A stretch of 64,000 bases of DNA from Permianibacter aggregans (GTDB lineage: Bacteria; Pseudomonadota; Gammaproteobacteria; Enterobacterales; Permianibacteraceae), in NCBI RefSeq assembly GCF_009756665.1, contig NZ_CP037953.1, forward strand, positions 3,658,001 through 3,722,000. The letters run 5' to 3'. Shown here piece by piece: positions 46,165 to 56,634 of this stretch. Each line of letters opens with the position of its first letter. Position 1 is the stretch's first letter. Below the pieces are notes generated by a model. It made no database searches. It saw nothing but the letters and a program-made list of their open reading frames with translations, and was not told the origin of the DNA. A program made the position numbers and the translations under genes.

Positions 46165-47436
46165 ATGTCAGCGATCAAGCTGGTACCAAACGGGCCATTC
46201 AAAGCCCATATCCGTGTGCCGGGCTCCAAATACCAAGCCAACCGGGCACTGATCATCGCGGCGCTGGCCCAGGGCCAGAGTCGTGTCGGTCCGGTTCCCG
46301 ACAACGACGATATCGGCCGGGTGCTGCAGGGCATTACCGCGCTCGGCGCCGAAGTATTCAAAGAAGATGATGAGGTGCGGGTCAGTGGTGTCGAGCGGGG
46401 CGCCAAGCTGCAGGGCACCGAGATCAACGTCAATGCCAGCGGCACCTTTGCCCGCTTTGTTTCCGCGGTGGCTGCGCTCGGCAGCAAGCCGATCATCATT
46501 GATGGTTCGGCACGGATGCGGCAGCGGCCGATGGCCGATTTATGCGCGGCGCTGCGCGCGCTGGGTGCCAGGGTCGAAGGCCAGAACGATGCATTGCCAC
46601 TGACCATTACCGGTCCATTGCGCGGTGGTGAATGCGCACTGCCGGGTCATGTCAGCAGTCAGTTTCTGTCAGCGTTGTTATTGGCGAGCCCGTATGCGCA
46701 ACAGGACACGACGATACGGCTTTCTTCTGAATTGGTGTCGCGTCCATTTGTCGACATGACCATCACGTTGATGGCCAAAGCCGGTGTTCAGGTCGATGAA
46801 TACGACAACGCCTTTTTTATCAGCGCCGGTCAGCGCTATCAGGCGCAAACCTTCGAGCTGGAAGCCGACCCGTGTTCGGCTTCGTATTTTCTTGCGGCGG
46901 CAGCGGTCACTGCAGGTGATGTCACCATTGAAGGTTACAACCTGGAATCGGTGCAGGGGGAAGCGCAGTTTCCGATGCTGCTCGATCAAATGGGCTGTCT
47001 GGTCAAACGCCTGCCGAATGGTTTGCGTGTTATGAGCACCGGCAAATTGCGTGCGGTGGAAATGGATATGGGCAACATGCCGGATGTCGTGCAAACGGCT
47101 GCGATTTTGGCGGCGTTTGCCGAAGGCACTTCGCGCTTCACCAATATCGCCCATTTGATTCACAAGGAATCCAACCGCCTGCATGACACGGCGACTGAGT
47201 TACGCAAAATGGGTATCGATGCACAGGCAACCGACGACGCGTTGATCGTTACCGGTGGTCAACCGAAAGGCGCCCGTATTGCCACCCACGATGATCATCG
47301 CCAGGCGATGAGTTTTGCCGTGGCCGGTTTGCAGATTCCTGATGTCGTCATTGAAGATGCGGAAGTGGTCGGTAAATCTTTCCCGCAATTCTGGCAAGTG
47401 CTGCGTCATGCCGGCGCGGTTTGGCAGGAGGTATAA
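46165..47436 (+). CDS. aroA: 5-enolpyruvylshikimate-3-phosphate synthase
   Basis: 423 residues. Sixth shikimate step. PGSKYQANRALIIAALAQG (about 18-36), NASGTFARF, DGSARMRQRPM, SSQFLSALLLASPYA and HDDHRQAMSFAVAG are the expected substrate-binding blocks. The usual N-GTA-R block reads NASGTFARF. ATG 46165 is chosen by similarity; the frame is open upstream to 46087 but that part is unrelated. Divergent from the his operon and paired with aroC (three bases apart). Confidence 0.93.
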   Translation: MSAIKLVPNGPFKAHIRVPGSKYQANRALIIAALAQGQSRVGPVPDNDDIGRVLQGITALGAEVFKEDDEVRVSGVERGAKLQGTEINVNASGTFARFVSAVAALGSKPIIIDGSARMRQRPMADLCAALRALGARVEGQNDALPLTITGPLRGGECALPGHVSSQFLSALLLASPYAQQDTTIRLSSELVSRPFVDMTITLMAKAGVQVDEYDNAFFISAGQRYQAQTFELEADPCSASYFLAAAAVTAGDVTIEGYNLESVQGEAQFPMLLDQMGCLVKRLPNGLRVMSTGKLRAVEMDMGNMPDVVQTAAILAAFAEGTSRFTNIAHLIHKESNRLHDTATELRKMGIDAQATDDALIVTGGQPKGARIATHDDHRQAMSFAVAGLQIPDVVIEDAEVVGKSFPQFWQVLRHAGAVWQEV

Positions 47437-47439
47437 GCG

Positions 47440-48525
47440 ATGGCTGGCGATAGTTTTGGCACGCTGTTTCGCATCAGTACCTTTGGCGAGTCGCATGGTC
47501 CCGGCGTCGGTTGCATTGTGGAAGGTTGCCCTCCGGGATTGAAACTGTGCATTGACGATATTCAACAGGAGTTGGACAGACGCAGGCCCGGACAAAGCAA
47601 AATCTCGACCCAGCGCAAAGAGCCGGATAGCGTCGAAGTCTTGTCAGGTTTGTTAAATGGCGTAACCACCGGTACGCCGATTGCGTTGCTGATCCGCAAT
47701 ACTGATCAACGCTCGCATGATTACGATGAAATGTCGGCGCTGTATCGCCCCGGTCATGCCGATTACACCTACCAGCAAAAATACGGTTTACGCGATGTCG
47801 CTGGTGGTGGTCGCAGTTCGGCGCGCACGACAGCGGCCTCAGTTGCTGCCGGTGCCATTGCCAAGAAACTGCTGAAAGAACGATTCGGTGTCGCGATTCA
47901 TGCCTGGGTCAAATCCGTTGGCGCCTTGCAGATGACGACTCCGGCCGAGCAAGTCGATATTTCGATGATCGAAAGCAATCCGGTGCGCTGCCCTGATGCC
48001 CAATTAGCTGAGCAAATGCAGTCGCTGATTGAGCAGACGCGCAAGGATGGCGATTCACTCGGTGGTGTGGTCGAGTGTATTGCCAACGGTGTGCCAGTGG
48101 GTTGGGGCGAGCCGATTTTTGATCGGCTGGAAGCGGACTTGGCAAAAGCGATGCTGGCGATCAATGCCAGCAAAGGTTTTGAAATTGGTTCCGGTTTTGC
48201 CGGCACGGAGAAACGCGGATCTGAACACAACGATCCGTTCTTGATCAAAGACGGAAAGGTGCAGACCGAAGGCAACGATCACGGTGGTGTGCTCGGCGGC
48301 ATTTCATCGGGTATGCCGGTGGTGTTCCGGGTCGCGTTCAAACCAACTGCGACGATTGCCAAGTTGCAACGTACGATTGATGTCGATGGCAACGCCATTG
48401 AGTTTCGCGGTCGCGGTCGACACGATCCTTGCGTGCTGCCCCGTGCGGTGCCGATTGTTGAGGCCATGGCTGCGCTGGTATTGGCTGATCATGCATTGCG
48501 CGCAGCAGCGTTGTTACGCGATTAA
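47440..48525 (+). CDS. aroC: Chorismate synthase
   Basis: 361 residues. Makes chorismate, the substrate of TrpE, using reduced [25 protein letters not shown] at the start, [25 protein letters not shown], and the C-terminal [22 protein letters not shown] are the family signatures. SD GGAGG precedes ATG. Convergent with the following minus-strand gene, with three bases between. Confidence 0.97.
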   Translation: MAGDSFGTLFRISTFGESHGPGVGCIVEGCPPGLKLCIDDIQQELDRRRPGQSKISTQRKEPDSVEVLSGLLNGVTTGTPIALLIRNTDQRSHDYDEMSALYRPGHADYTYQQKYGLRDVAGGGRSSARTTAASVAAGAIAKKLLKERFGVAIHAWVKSVGALQMTTPAEQVDISMIESNPVRCPDAQLAEQMQSLIEQTRKDGDSLGGVVECIANGVPVGWGEPIFDRLEADLAKAMLAINASKGFEIGSGFAGTEKRGSEHNDPFLIKDGKVQTEGNDHGGVLGGISSGMPVVFRVAFKPTATIAKLQRTIDVDGNAIEFRGRGRHDPCVLPRAVPIVEAMAALVLADHALRAAALLRD

Positions 48526-48528
48526 AAA

Positions 48529-49326
48529 TTATTCGGCAGGCGGCGGCATTGTACTAGCTGCCTGTTCGAACTGTCGGTAAATCGCTTTGTACGTGCCATC
48601 TTCGCGCATCGTTGCCAGCGTGGCGCTGATCGCTGGCAACGTGTCGAGATACGTCGAGTGACGACCCAGCATCAGGTAGTAAGGGGTTTTGTCGAGTACG
48701 TTATCAAGCTTGATCAGTTTGTCACCGAGATCCAGCAAGTGAATCTGTTTCAGCGTATCAATATCACTTTGAATGACCACATCGACACGCTGTGCCGCCA
48801 GCATGCGCAGCACTGACTGCATATCACTGCTCCATTCGATATCAATGCCAAGCGGCACCAAACGTGAGGTGGTCCAGCCATCACCGAGATAAGTGGCGAC
48901 AGTTAATCCTTTTAACTCCGGCAGTGAGGTGATTTTTTGCAGGAACGGCAGTTTGGGATGTTGTCGATACGTGAAGATCGAATTGTTCAACTCCATGACC
49001 GGCACACTAGTCGACGCCGTGTATTCGTTGCGTTCCAATGTTCGTATGGTAATAAAGCCATCGCGCTCGCCCAGTCGAACCAAGCGTTGCGCTCGGGCCC
49101 ATGGCATGGCTTCACATTGATAGGGAAGATTCAGGCGTTTTAGCGCTTGGTGAATCAGTTTGTACTGGAGGCTTTGGCAGCCATCTTCAAATGGACTTTC
49201 CAGCGTGACCAACTGCAGTGGTGAAGGTGCTGGCGGCGCTTCGGCGGCAGCGCCAAGTTGCACGGCGAAAAATAGCAGCAGCGACAGCCAGCAAGTTTTT
49301 CCAGCATCCGCGATCAATTTCAACAC
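48529..49326 (-). CDS. Periplasmic solute-binding protein, family 3-like
   Basis: 265 residues with a signal peptide (about 1-28, LLLFFAVQLGAAAEA). The PBP type 2 layout is recognisable (LVTLESPFEDGCQSLQYKLIHQAL, GLTVATYLGDGW, RVDVVIQSDIDTLKQI). Two Cys in the mature part may form a disulfide. No ABC permease is adjacent; such orphan proteins are common in this lineage and may be sensors. GTG 49326, seven bases after GGAG, is preferred over GTG 49329. Confidence 0.78.
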   Translation of the reverse strand: MLKLIADAGKTCWLSLLLFFAVQLGAAAEAPPAPSPLQLVTLESPFEDGCQSLQYKLIHQALKRLNLPYQCEAMPWARAQRLVRLGERDGFITIRTLERNEYTASTSVPVMELNNSIFTYRQHPKLPFLQKITSLPELKGLTVATYLGDGWTTSRLVPLGIDIEWSSDMQSVLRMLAAQRVDVVIQSDIDTLKQIHLLDLGDKLIKLDNVLDKTPYYLMLGRHSTYLDTLPAISATLATMREDGTYKAIYRQFEQAASTMPPPAE

Positions 49327-49393
49327 CACCGGACTCCAGGTTCAGCAAGCACATCTTTACGCCTGGCGGTGGTGTTGACGCGGCATGCGCCGA

Positions 49394-49750
49394 TCACTCC
49401 GGAGTTTGTCGTTGCACTGCCTGGTTGATGATGCGCGCGGCATAAAGACATGCCACGAAAATCACGATACTGAGCACCAGCTCCATACCGGCCCACAACC
49501 ACTCGGCGGCACTGGCCGTCAGTGTAACGATGGCGTGGCTGAAGTATAGAAGCATTATCAGCGCCGTATAGACAAACGCGACCCGAAAACCGCGCAACAG
49601 CGGCCACAGGATGATCAATAACGGCACGACTGCGATCAGCGTACTGATTAGCGGTGTTGGCGTCGGTACGCGCCAGTTCCAGAACACCAGCAATGCCAGC
49701 AAAAACAGCACACTGACTACGGCCAGACGATGCCAGGCAGAAAAACTCAT
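49394..49750 (-). CDS. DUF2069-like inner-membrane protein
   Basis: 118 residues with four predicted membrane helices (about 8-24, 34-52, 58-77 and 84-108). The sequence and its place after wrbA and arsC fit the DUF2069 family of gammaproteobacteria. Function unknown. Confidence 0.75.
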   Translation of the reverse strand: MSFSAWHRLAVVSVLFLLALLVFWNWRVPTPTPLISTLIAVVPLLIILWPLLRGFRVAFVYTALIMLLYFSHAIVTLTASAAEWLWAGMELVLSIVIFVACLYAARIINQAVQRQTPE

Positions 49751-49792
49751 GATGACCTCATTGATGAGATGGTTTTCATTAACTCAACACGT

Positions 49793-50709
<917 letters not shown>

Positions 50710-50747
50710 CTGCTACACTCCGGCTTTGATGAGTTTTATTGTACCGC

Positions 50748-51959
50748 ATGGTGAGCGAAGTGAGTTGGCAGCTGCGACGTGACTGGTTTGTTGGCATGAT
50801 TCGTTTCGTGTTTCGTCGTTTCGGCCAAGATCGCTGCCAGGCTGTTGCCGCCAATCTGACCATCACCAGTTTGCTGGCCTTGGTGCCGCTATTTACCGTC
50901 ATTGCGGGCATGTTCAATTTATTGCCAGGTATGCAGAGTGCACAAAAAGCGCTCGGTGATTTTTTGTTCACCCACTTTCTGCCAACGAGCGGCACGACGT
51001 TACAAAAGCATCTCGAAGAGTTTGTCGACCGTGCAGGGCAATTGCAATTCGCGGGTTTTGTGTTCCTGTTTGTGACGGCGCTGCTGTTGATGAACACGAT
51101 CGACAAAGCGTTGAACGAAATTTGGGGTTCTTTGCCGAGCAGGCGCTTGGGTCGTAAATGGCTGGTTTACTGGGCCTTGCTGACAGCGGGCCCAATCCTG
51201 ATTGGTTCTGGTCTGGCAGTCAGTTCCTATTTGTTTTCCCTGCCGTATTTCAGTGACGCCGCCACATTTGCCGGCGGTGGGCTGTTGCGTCTGGTGCCAC
51301 CCGCGTTAACGATTGTTGGCTTCTGGTTGCTCTACATGTGGGTGCCGAATCGCAACATTGTTTACTGGCATGCGCTGATTTCGGCGACGGTCGCCGCTTT
51401 GTTGTTTGAGCTCAGCAAACGCGCTTTTGGTTACTACATCAGTTCGGTGCCGACCTATGAAGTGATTTTCGGCGCCATGGCGGTTTTGCCGATACTGGTG
51501 ATTTGGGTGTACCTGAGTTGGGCCATCATTCTATTTGGTGCCGAACTTTGTCATGCGATTGGATCGTTCAAGCTGAGCACCGGTCGCATTACCGATCCGT
51601 TTATTGTGGCGGTCAGGTTGATCGGCGATGTGTTGGCGGCTCAATCACGTGGTCGATTGGTCAAGGAAGAGGACTTGCTGAGTCGGGCCGAAAGTGAAAA
51701 CGCCGAGGTGGTGTTTACGGCATTGGAGGAACGTGGTTGGCTTGGCCGGGTTCGAGAGGAAGAAATCTGTTTTGCTCGTGATCCGGAGCTAGCCAGTCTT
51801 TATGACATGCGCGCCGAATTCCCATGGCGGATGCCCAATGCCAAGGATGTCGCCAAAGAACTTGGCATCGAACATCCTATGGCAAAGGAACTGATTGCGC
51901 TGGAAAAATCCCTGAAAGAAACAATGAAAGTGCCGGTCAAGGAATTGTTGAAGTTTTAA
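50748..51959 (+). CDS. YihY/BrkB family inner-membrane protein
   Basis: 403 residues. Six membrane helices in the first 290 residues (for example LLALVPLFTVIAGMFNLLP, FAGFVFLFVTALLLMNT, YWALLTAGPILIGSGLAVS), with the conserved AANLTITSLLALVPL and GAELCHAIGSF motifs. A cytoplasmic C-terminal domain (about 290-403) resembles a winged helix. Formerly called RNase BN in error; function unsettled. ATG 50748 preferred over TTG 50739. Confidence 0.9.
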   Translation: MVSEVSWQLRRDWFVGMIRFVFRRFGQDRCQAVAANLTITSLLALVPLFTVIAGMFNLLPGMQSAQKALGDFLFTHFLPTSGTTLQKHLEEFVDRAGQLQFAGFVFLFVTALLLMNTIDKALNEIWGSLPSRRLGRKWLVYWALLTAGPILIGSGLAVSSYLFSLPYFSDAATFAGGGLLRLVPPALTIVGFWLLYMWVPNRNIVYWHALISATVAALLFELSKRAFGYYISSVPTYEVIFGAMAVLPILVIWVYLSWAIILFGAELCHAIGSFKLSTGRITDPFIVAVRLIGDVLAAQSRGRLVKEEDLLSRAESENAEVVFTALEERGWLGRVREEEICFARDPELASLYDMRAEFPWRMPNAKDVAKELGIEHPMAKELIALEKSLKETMKVPVKELLKF

Positions 51960-51991
51960 TCGAGTTCGCGCCTGAAAGGGCGCGAATTTTT
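51960..51991 (+). terminator. Rho-independent terminator after the YihY gene
   Basis: 8-bp stem TTCGCGCC/GGCGCGAA, loop TGAAAG, followed by five Ts. The convergent gene ends two bases on. Confidence 0.9.
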
Positions 51992-51992
51992 C

Positions 51993-53732
51993 TCAATGAT
52001 CGCCGGGCAGTGGCACGTTATCCAAGGTGATCGGGCCATCATCATCGTCGCTATTGGTCGATGGTGAACGCGCCTCGATGTCGTCGTGGTGGTAAACCTG
52101 ATAGAAGAAGCGCTCGACCATCGGTGTTGCTTCAACCCGCATTCTGGCGCGAACCGACAATGCTTCCACACCAATGGTCAACACCAATTGCCGGCCGTCC
52201 TGATACAGACCGCGTTGAGCGACGACGGTAGGGCTGGCAAGGCCATGCATTTCTTCGCCGGATACCAGCAGTGCCGGTTGGGCGGTGGTTTCGATGCGGT
52301 TGCCTTTGCGCGCCCGAATGGTAACGGCCTGAATATCGCCTTTGATGAATTGCATACCGAGTGTCGTGCCTTTGCGCTTGTCGCCACGCAGCCAGCGCAC
52401 GACACCGAGCACCCAGCGCATCGTCGGTTGGCCATCGACGTATTCGCGCATCGCCGCCAATTGCCCGACCCGCAGATAGTCGACGGCATCATGATGCTGG
52501 GTCAGACAAATACCGCCATCGGAGGCGTTGACGGCATCCCAGCGCAGATCTTGTGGATCATCCCGCTCCAGCTTTTTCGCCAGGGTCAGGCGGTTGGCAT
52601 TGCGGGCGTCCGGGTCGGCATTCGGCGACAGTGGGTCTTGCCAGGTCAATACCTGATGTATTTGTTGTAGACCCCAGATCACGTCGAGCTGGTTGATCAC
52701 CGGGTAGCGCGGGGCATGCCGCTCGACCCGGAAATCCCAGTGCGAAGACATCCGTTGCAGCAGATTCAGCGCTTCTTGCGGATTCAGACCCGGATAAAAG
52801 CCGGGATTCGGCAGCTGATGTTCGCGCTCCAGATCTTCAATTTGCTGGGTCAGCTTCAGTGTCAGATCGTGGGTGATCAGCAAACGAATGCGTGGATCTT
52901 CCGGATCTTCGAGCGCGTTGACGCCATAGCGCGGCTTGGCTTCGCCGGACAAATCGACAACAAAGCAGTTGCGCTTGGTGAAATCGTCCGGGTCGGCGCT
53001 GATTTTGGCCAGCGGCGTCCAGTGCGCCAGGTATTTGTTCATTTCCCAGTGTTCGCCGCGGTCCATCTGGTAAGGATTGGCCAGCGAAATCAGGCAGGCG
53101 CGGACATAGTTGTCCTGAATGGTCGCCATGCAGTGCTTGTAGTGCTCCGGCAGCGCTTCGACCTGCTCCAGCTTTTGTTCACTGGCGTAGGAGAACAGCG
53201 CATTCAATTCACGCCAGACATAAATCGGCACAGGAGAATAAGTTTCGTAGTGCTCGAGCAGAATGACGCTCAGGTAATGAATGGCCAGGTTGATGGCTCG
53301 GGTCAGCGGCTTTTCCTTGCTCCAGAAACTGCGCTTTTCAATCAGGCCGATGACCAGCATCTTGTGCGCGAACGACATCTCGCGGGTCAGTGTGCTGAGC
53401 TCGTCGGTTTCGGCGCGGCCGGCGAATTGCTGACCGCGGGGGCGCAGCACAATTTTCGGCCGGTAATAATCACTGATCAGTTCGTAGGTATGGTCGAACA
53501 GCGCGACCAGTTCGGCGCGCTGATTAACTGAGACTTCTGTTCTATTAAGACTGGCGATTGCTTGCGATACTTGCGGAACTGTACGCTTCATGTCGCCGTA
53601 TGGCAGTCCTTCCAGCCAGCGCTTCAGCGCCTCCGGACGGGTTTCAACCATTAAATGCTGGCCCTGTTGCTGAGCCGGGAAAGTGAGTCGCAAAGCTTCC
53701 ATGAGGGAAAAGGGGTCTCCAACGTTAGCCAT
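51993..53732 (-). CDS. Large cytoplasmic protein of unknown function
   Basis: 579 residues without signal peptide or membrane helices. The N-terminal part (ALKRWLEGLPYGDMKRTVPQVSQAI then ASLNRTEVSVNQRAELVALFD) has the helical pattern WL..LP....L...L..LNR seen in a group of proteobacterial proteins sometimes labelled PilZ-like or chaperone-like. The C-terminal third is strand-rich (RKGTTLGMQFIKGDI, VTIRARKGNRIETTAQPALLV). No RxxxR-D/NxSxxG PilZ signature is clear. Ends in an acidic tail (SDDDDGP). Function not assigned. Confidence 0.8.
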   Translation of the reverse strand: MANVGDPFSLMEALRLTFPAQQQGQHLMVETRPEALKRWLEGLPYGDMKRTVPQVSQAIASLNRTEVSVNQRAELVALFDHTYELISDYYRPKIVLRPRGQQFAGRAETDELSTLTREMSFAHKMLVIGLIEKRSFWSKEKPLTRAINLAIHYLSVILLEHYETYSPVPIYVWRELNALFSYASEQKLEQVEALPEHYKHCMATIQDNYVRACLISLANPYQMDRGEHWEMNKYLAHWTPLAKISADPDDFTKRNCFVVDLSGEAKPRYGVNALEDPEDPRIRLLITHDLTLKLTQQIEDLEREHQLPNPGFYPGLNPQEALNLLQRMSSHWDFRVERHAPRYPVINQLDVIWGLQQIHQVLTWQDPLSPNADPDARNANRLTLAKKLERDDPQDLRWDAVNASDGGICLTQHHDAVDYLRVGQLAAMREYVDGQPTMRWVLGVVRWLRGDKRKGTTLGMQFIKGDIQAVTIRARKGNRIETTAQPALLVSGEEMHGLASPTVVAQRGLYQDGRQLVLTIGVEALSVRARMRVEATPMVERFFYQVYHHDDIEARSPSTNSDDDDGPITLDNVPLPGDH

Positions 53733-54214
53733 CCATGTCAGGCGCTTGGTTACCGGTGTGCACGGTTGTCAGTTATTTGTTTGCAAGCGCGGCGCTACTT
53801 TACGTGCAGTTGAGGGCTTTGACAACGAGGTCCGCACGCCGGTCCCATAAGGCAATAGTAGTTAGCGATGCAACAAATCCCAAGCGTGGCAGGGGCAAAA
53901 TTGGTGAATTTCTTTGTTCTGTACGTTAGCGCCTTTACCAGTGATCGCGGAAACGCCTAAATTTTTTGGAACAATGTACAAAAAGAGCCAGTAGTGATTG
54001 CACCTGAATGGCGCAGTCAACGCCTGATATCGGCAGGTAAGTTGTTCAATGCCTGAGCAGCAAGACAAATTGGTTTACAAATCAGTGATTTGGGGTTTGA
54101 CACTCGGGCAGATTCATACCATGTTAGCAGCCTGTCCAAAATCGCAGTATTCACTGAAATGTCACCGAGAATTTGTGCACCAATTCCGGCGACCGGCGAG
54201 AAGGAGGCGGCATA
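53733..54214. other. Divergent intergenic region
   Basis: About 480 bases between two divergent units. Only short, unconvincing frames are present (for example 53735-53929 on +). It must hold the promoters of the 579-residue protein gene (minus) and the TPR/ExbBD cluster (plus); a good -35 for the latter is at 54097. Confidence 0.55.
54097..54125 (+). promoter_or_regulatory. Probable promoter of the TPR/ExbBD/AgmX cluster
   Basis: Exact -35 TTGACA (54097-54102), a 17-base spacer and a weak -10 CATGTT (54120-54125), 90 bases before the first gene. Confidence 0.5.
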
Positions 54215-54766
54215 ATGGCAGCGGTTCAAGCCACGCCCGGTGGTGGGAGATTTCGCGTGTTGAAAAAGTTTGGTCTGGCCCTTTGCCTGTTGTTGGCTCT
54301 GCCTTTGGCTGCCCAGGATGCCAATGTAACGGCGACCGATGATCTGGAAGCGCTGAAAAAAGAAGTCCTGGAATTGAACCGGGATTTATTCATTCTCGAG
54401 GAAGATTTGTTGTTCCCGGCCTCAACCCAAGTGGCCGTTTTTGTCTCGGTCGATACCGGCAAGTTTTTCCGCCCGGATGCCGTCAAGCTGTCCATCGATG
54501 GCAAAGAGCTGACCCACTATTTATATACCGAGCGTGATGTCGATGCGCTGCGTCGCGGTGGCGTACAGCGTCTGCATGTCGGCAACATTACCGCGGGTGA
54601 ACATGAAATGGTCGTGATGTTCACCGGCTACGGTCCGGAAAATCGCGAGTTCACCCGCGCCACCAGTCTGCAATTCGTCAAGGAAACCGGCGCCAAGTTT
54701 CTCGAAATCCGGGTCGTTGACGATGCCTCCAAGCAGCAAGCGAGGTTTGAAGTCCGTCAATGGTAA
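54215..54766 (+). CDS. Secreted protein, first gene of the TPR/ExbBD cluster
   Basis: 183 residues. A hydrophobic export signal (about 12-30, LKKFGLALCLLLALPLAAQ) is followed by a predicted coiled coil (DDLEALKKEVLELNRDLFILEEDLLFP) and a beta-rich domain (VAVFVSVDTGKFFRPDAVKLSIDGKELTHYL is here read in short strands; then GEHEMVVMFTGYG). It belongs to a family found beside TPR/AgmX genes in gammaproteobacteria, often misnamed AraC-related. AAGGAGG lies ten bases before ATG. Probably periplasmic and part of the complex (inference). Confidence 0.78.
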   Translation: MAAVQATPGGGRFRVLKKFGLALCLLLALPLAAQDANVTATDDLEALKKEVLELNRDLFILEEDLLFPASTQVAVFVSVDTGKFFRPDAVKLSIDGKELTHYLYTERDVDALRRGGVQRLHVGNITAGEHEMVVMFTGYGPENREFTRATSLQFVKETGAKFLEIRVVDDASKQQARFEVRQW

Positions 54767-56634
54767 GCCGCGCCAGAACGTTCCCGCTGGCGATACTCTT
54801 TACCGGTTTGGTCGCCAGCGCGCAGGCCGCTGATGAAACGCCATCAGCGGAAGAGTTTGCCTGGAAGAAAACCATTACCGTGCAAACGCTGCCGTATGGC
54901 AACGCCTTGTTTGAATATTACCGGGGTGAGCCCTTTGCGGCGATGACGGCGATTTTGGTCGCCCAGGATCGCGGCCAGCTGGGCCCGCACGAAACCGGTG
55001 CGATGGCGCTGCTTGGCAGCCTGCAACTTGAATACGGCATGCTCAGCGAATCGGAAAAATTGCTGACCGGCATGCTGGCCGGACAATTGCCGGCCGATGT
55101 GCGCGAACGGGTGTTGGTCGAATTGGCGCGCGTGCGTTTTCGCGGCGGCGATCTGGACGGCAGTTTGCAGCGCTTGCAACAACTGCCGACCTTATCAACA
55201 CCGGCACTGAACGATGAAATTGCGCTGATGCGCGCCAACATCGCCCTGAAGCGCAACAACGGCGCCGAAGCGCAACAGGCTCTGCTCGGCGTCAATCCAG
55301 AAAGCACACAATTCCATTACGCGTTGTTCAATTTGGGCGTCGCCCAGCTGCAACAAGGGCAGTCGGAAGCGGCCCAGGATACCTTCAATCAATTGTTGAC
55401 GCTGCGTGCCGAAAACGACGAACAAAAGAACCTTCGTGATCGCACGCATCTGGCGCTTGGCTATGAAATGATCCGGCAAAAACGGCCGGAACTGGCGCGC
55501 AACCAGTTGTTGAACGTGCGCTTGAACAGCAGTTACGTCAACACCGCGATGCTCGGCCTTGGTTGGGCGTATTCGCAAACCGGTTTGCACGAAAAAGCCT
55601 TGACGCCATGGCTGAATCTGCGTGAGCGGCAGCCGGCCGATTTGCCGGTACTGGAAGCGCAGCTGGCGGTACCGTTCGCGTATCAATCGCTGGAAGCGTA
55701 CCCGGATGCGATCAACGCTTATCGCAACGCGATGCAGCGCTACGAATTTGAATTGCAGCAACTGGATGAAGCCGAGCGGGCAATTGAGCAGGGCGAATTG
55801 TTGCTGCTGCTGCCATCGCTGGAAGAGCAAGAGATCCCGGATGTGCTGCAGCAGCATGCCCGCGCCAATGCGGCGTTGCTGAAACGGGTACTGGCGCAGC
55901 ATGTGTTCAACGAATCCTTGAAACGCTATCGCGATTTGCTCGAGTTGCGCGAAATCCTTGCCGGTTGGCAATTCCAACTGCCGATTTATCAGGACATGCT
56001 GGCCAATCATCGTGCTCGCTATGCCGAGCGCGAACCGCAAGTGGAAACGAAGCTGAGCACCGTCGATATGACCGCCTATCAGCAGCGCCTGCAGCGGGCC
56101 CGCGAAACCTTTGAACAATCGCAACAACCGGAAAACTGGTTGTTGCTGGCCAACGACAAAGAGCGTCGCTTGGCCCAGCGCATTGAGCGCGCCAAGGCGC
56201 GTATCGACCGCATCGAAAAAGCCCGCGGCCCGATGCCACGCGAAATGGACAAGCTGCGCTTGATGCAAGGCGTATTGCAGTTCGATGTCTGGCATGACAG
56301 TGCCGGCCGTCAGTGGCGTCAGGAAGTGTTGATGACTCAGGCCGAGCAGCATGTGCGTGAACTCGATACTCAGCGCGCGAAACTGATTGTCGCCAAAGAT
56401 GTCGCCGGCTCCCGTTTCGCCAATTTCGATCAGCGCATCGAGCGGCAACTGAATGGCGCCCAGAATTTGATTGTGCGCGCCGACCGTTTGCTGGATGAAG
56501 AAGGCCAGCGTCTGAATCAAATTGCCCTTGATGAAGTGCGCCGTTGGCGTGCTCAGCTCAGTGACTACCGGCAGCAAGCAGAGTTGGCTCTTGCCCGTCT
56601 GCAGGATCGCGCCAGTATTGGAGCACAGCCATGA
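54760..56634 (+). CDS. TPR-rich periplasmic protein
   Basis: 624 residues with a signal peptide (about 1-23, ending ASAQA). Helical-repeat region (about 60-330; AMALLGSLQLEYGMLSESEKLL, HYALFNLGVAQLQQGQSEAAQDTF, LGLGWAYSQTGLHEKALTPW) with TPR spacing, then a long helical, charged C-terminal half likely to form coiled coil (KERRLAQRIERAKARIDRIEK). It overlaps the previous gene by seven bases and the next by four, indicating co-translation. A periplasmic scaffold role is inferred. Confidence 0.85.
   Translation: MVSRARTFPLAILFTGLVASAQAADETPSAEEFAWKKTITVQTLPYGNALFEYYRGEPFAAMTAILVAQDRGQLGPHETGAMALLGSLQLEYGMLSESEKLLTGMLAGQLPADVRERVLVELARVRFRGGDLDGSLQRLQQLPTLSTPALNDEIALMRANIALKRNNGAEAQQALLGVNPESTQFHYALFNLGVAQLQQGQSEAAQDTFNQLLTLRAENDEQKNLRDRTHLALGYEMIRQKRPELARNQLLNVRLNSSYVNTAMLGLGWAYSQTGLHEKALTPWLNLRERQPADLPVLEAQLAVPFAYQSLEAYPDAINAYRNAMQRYEFELQQLDEAERAIEQGELLLLLPSLEEQEIPDVLQQHARANAALLKRVLAQHVFNESLKRYRDLLELREILAGWQFQLPIYQDMLANHRARYAEREPQVETKLSTVDMTAYQQRLQRARETFEQSQQPENWLLLANDKERRLAQRIERAKARIDRIEKARGPMPREMDKLRLMQGVLQFDVWHDSAGRQWRQEVLMTQAEQHVRELDTQRAKLIVAKDVAGSRFANFDQRIERQLNGAQNLIVRADRLLDEEGQRLNQIALDEVRRWRAQLSDYRQQAELALARLQDRASIGAQP

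Noticed and set aside
53735-53929. 64-codon frame upstream of the TPR cluster
   Set aside because: No ribosome binding site and no similarity recognised; it lies in the divergent promoter region.
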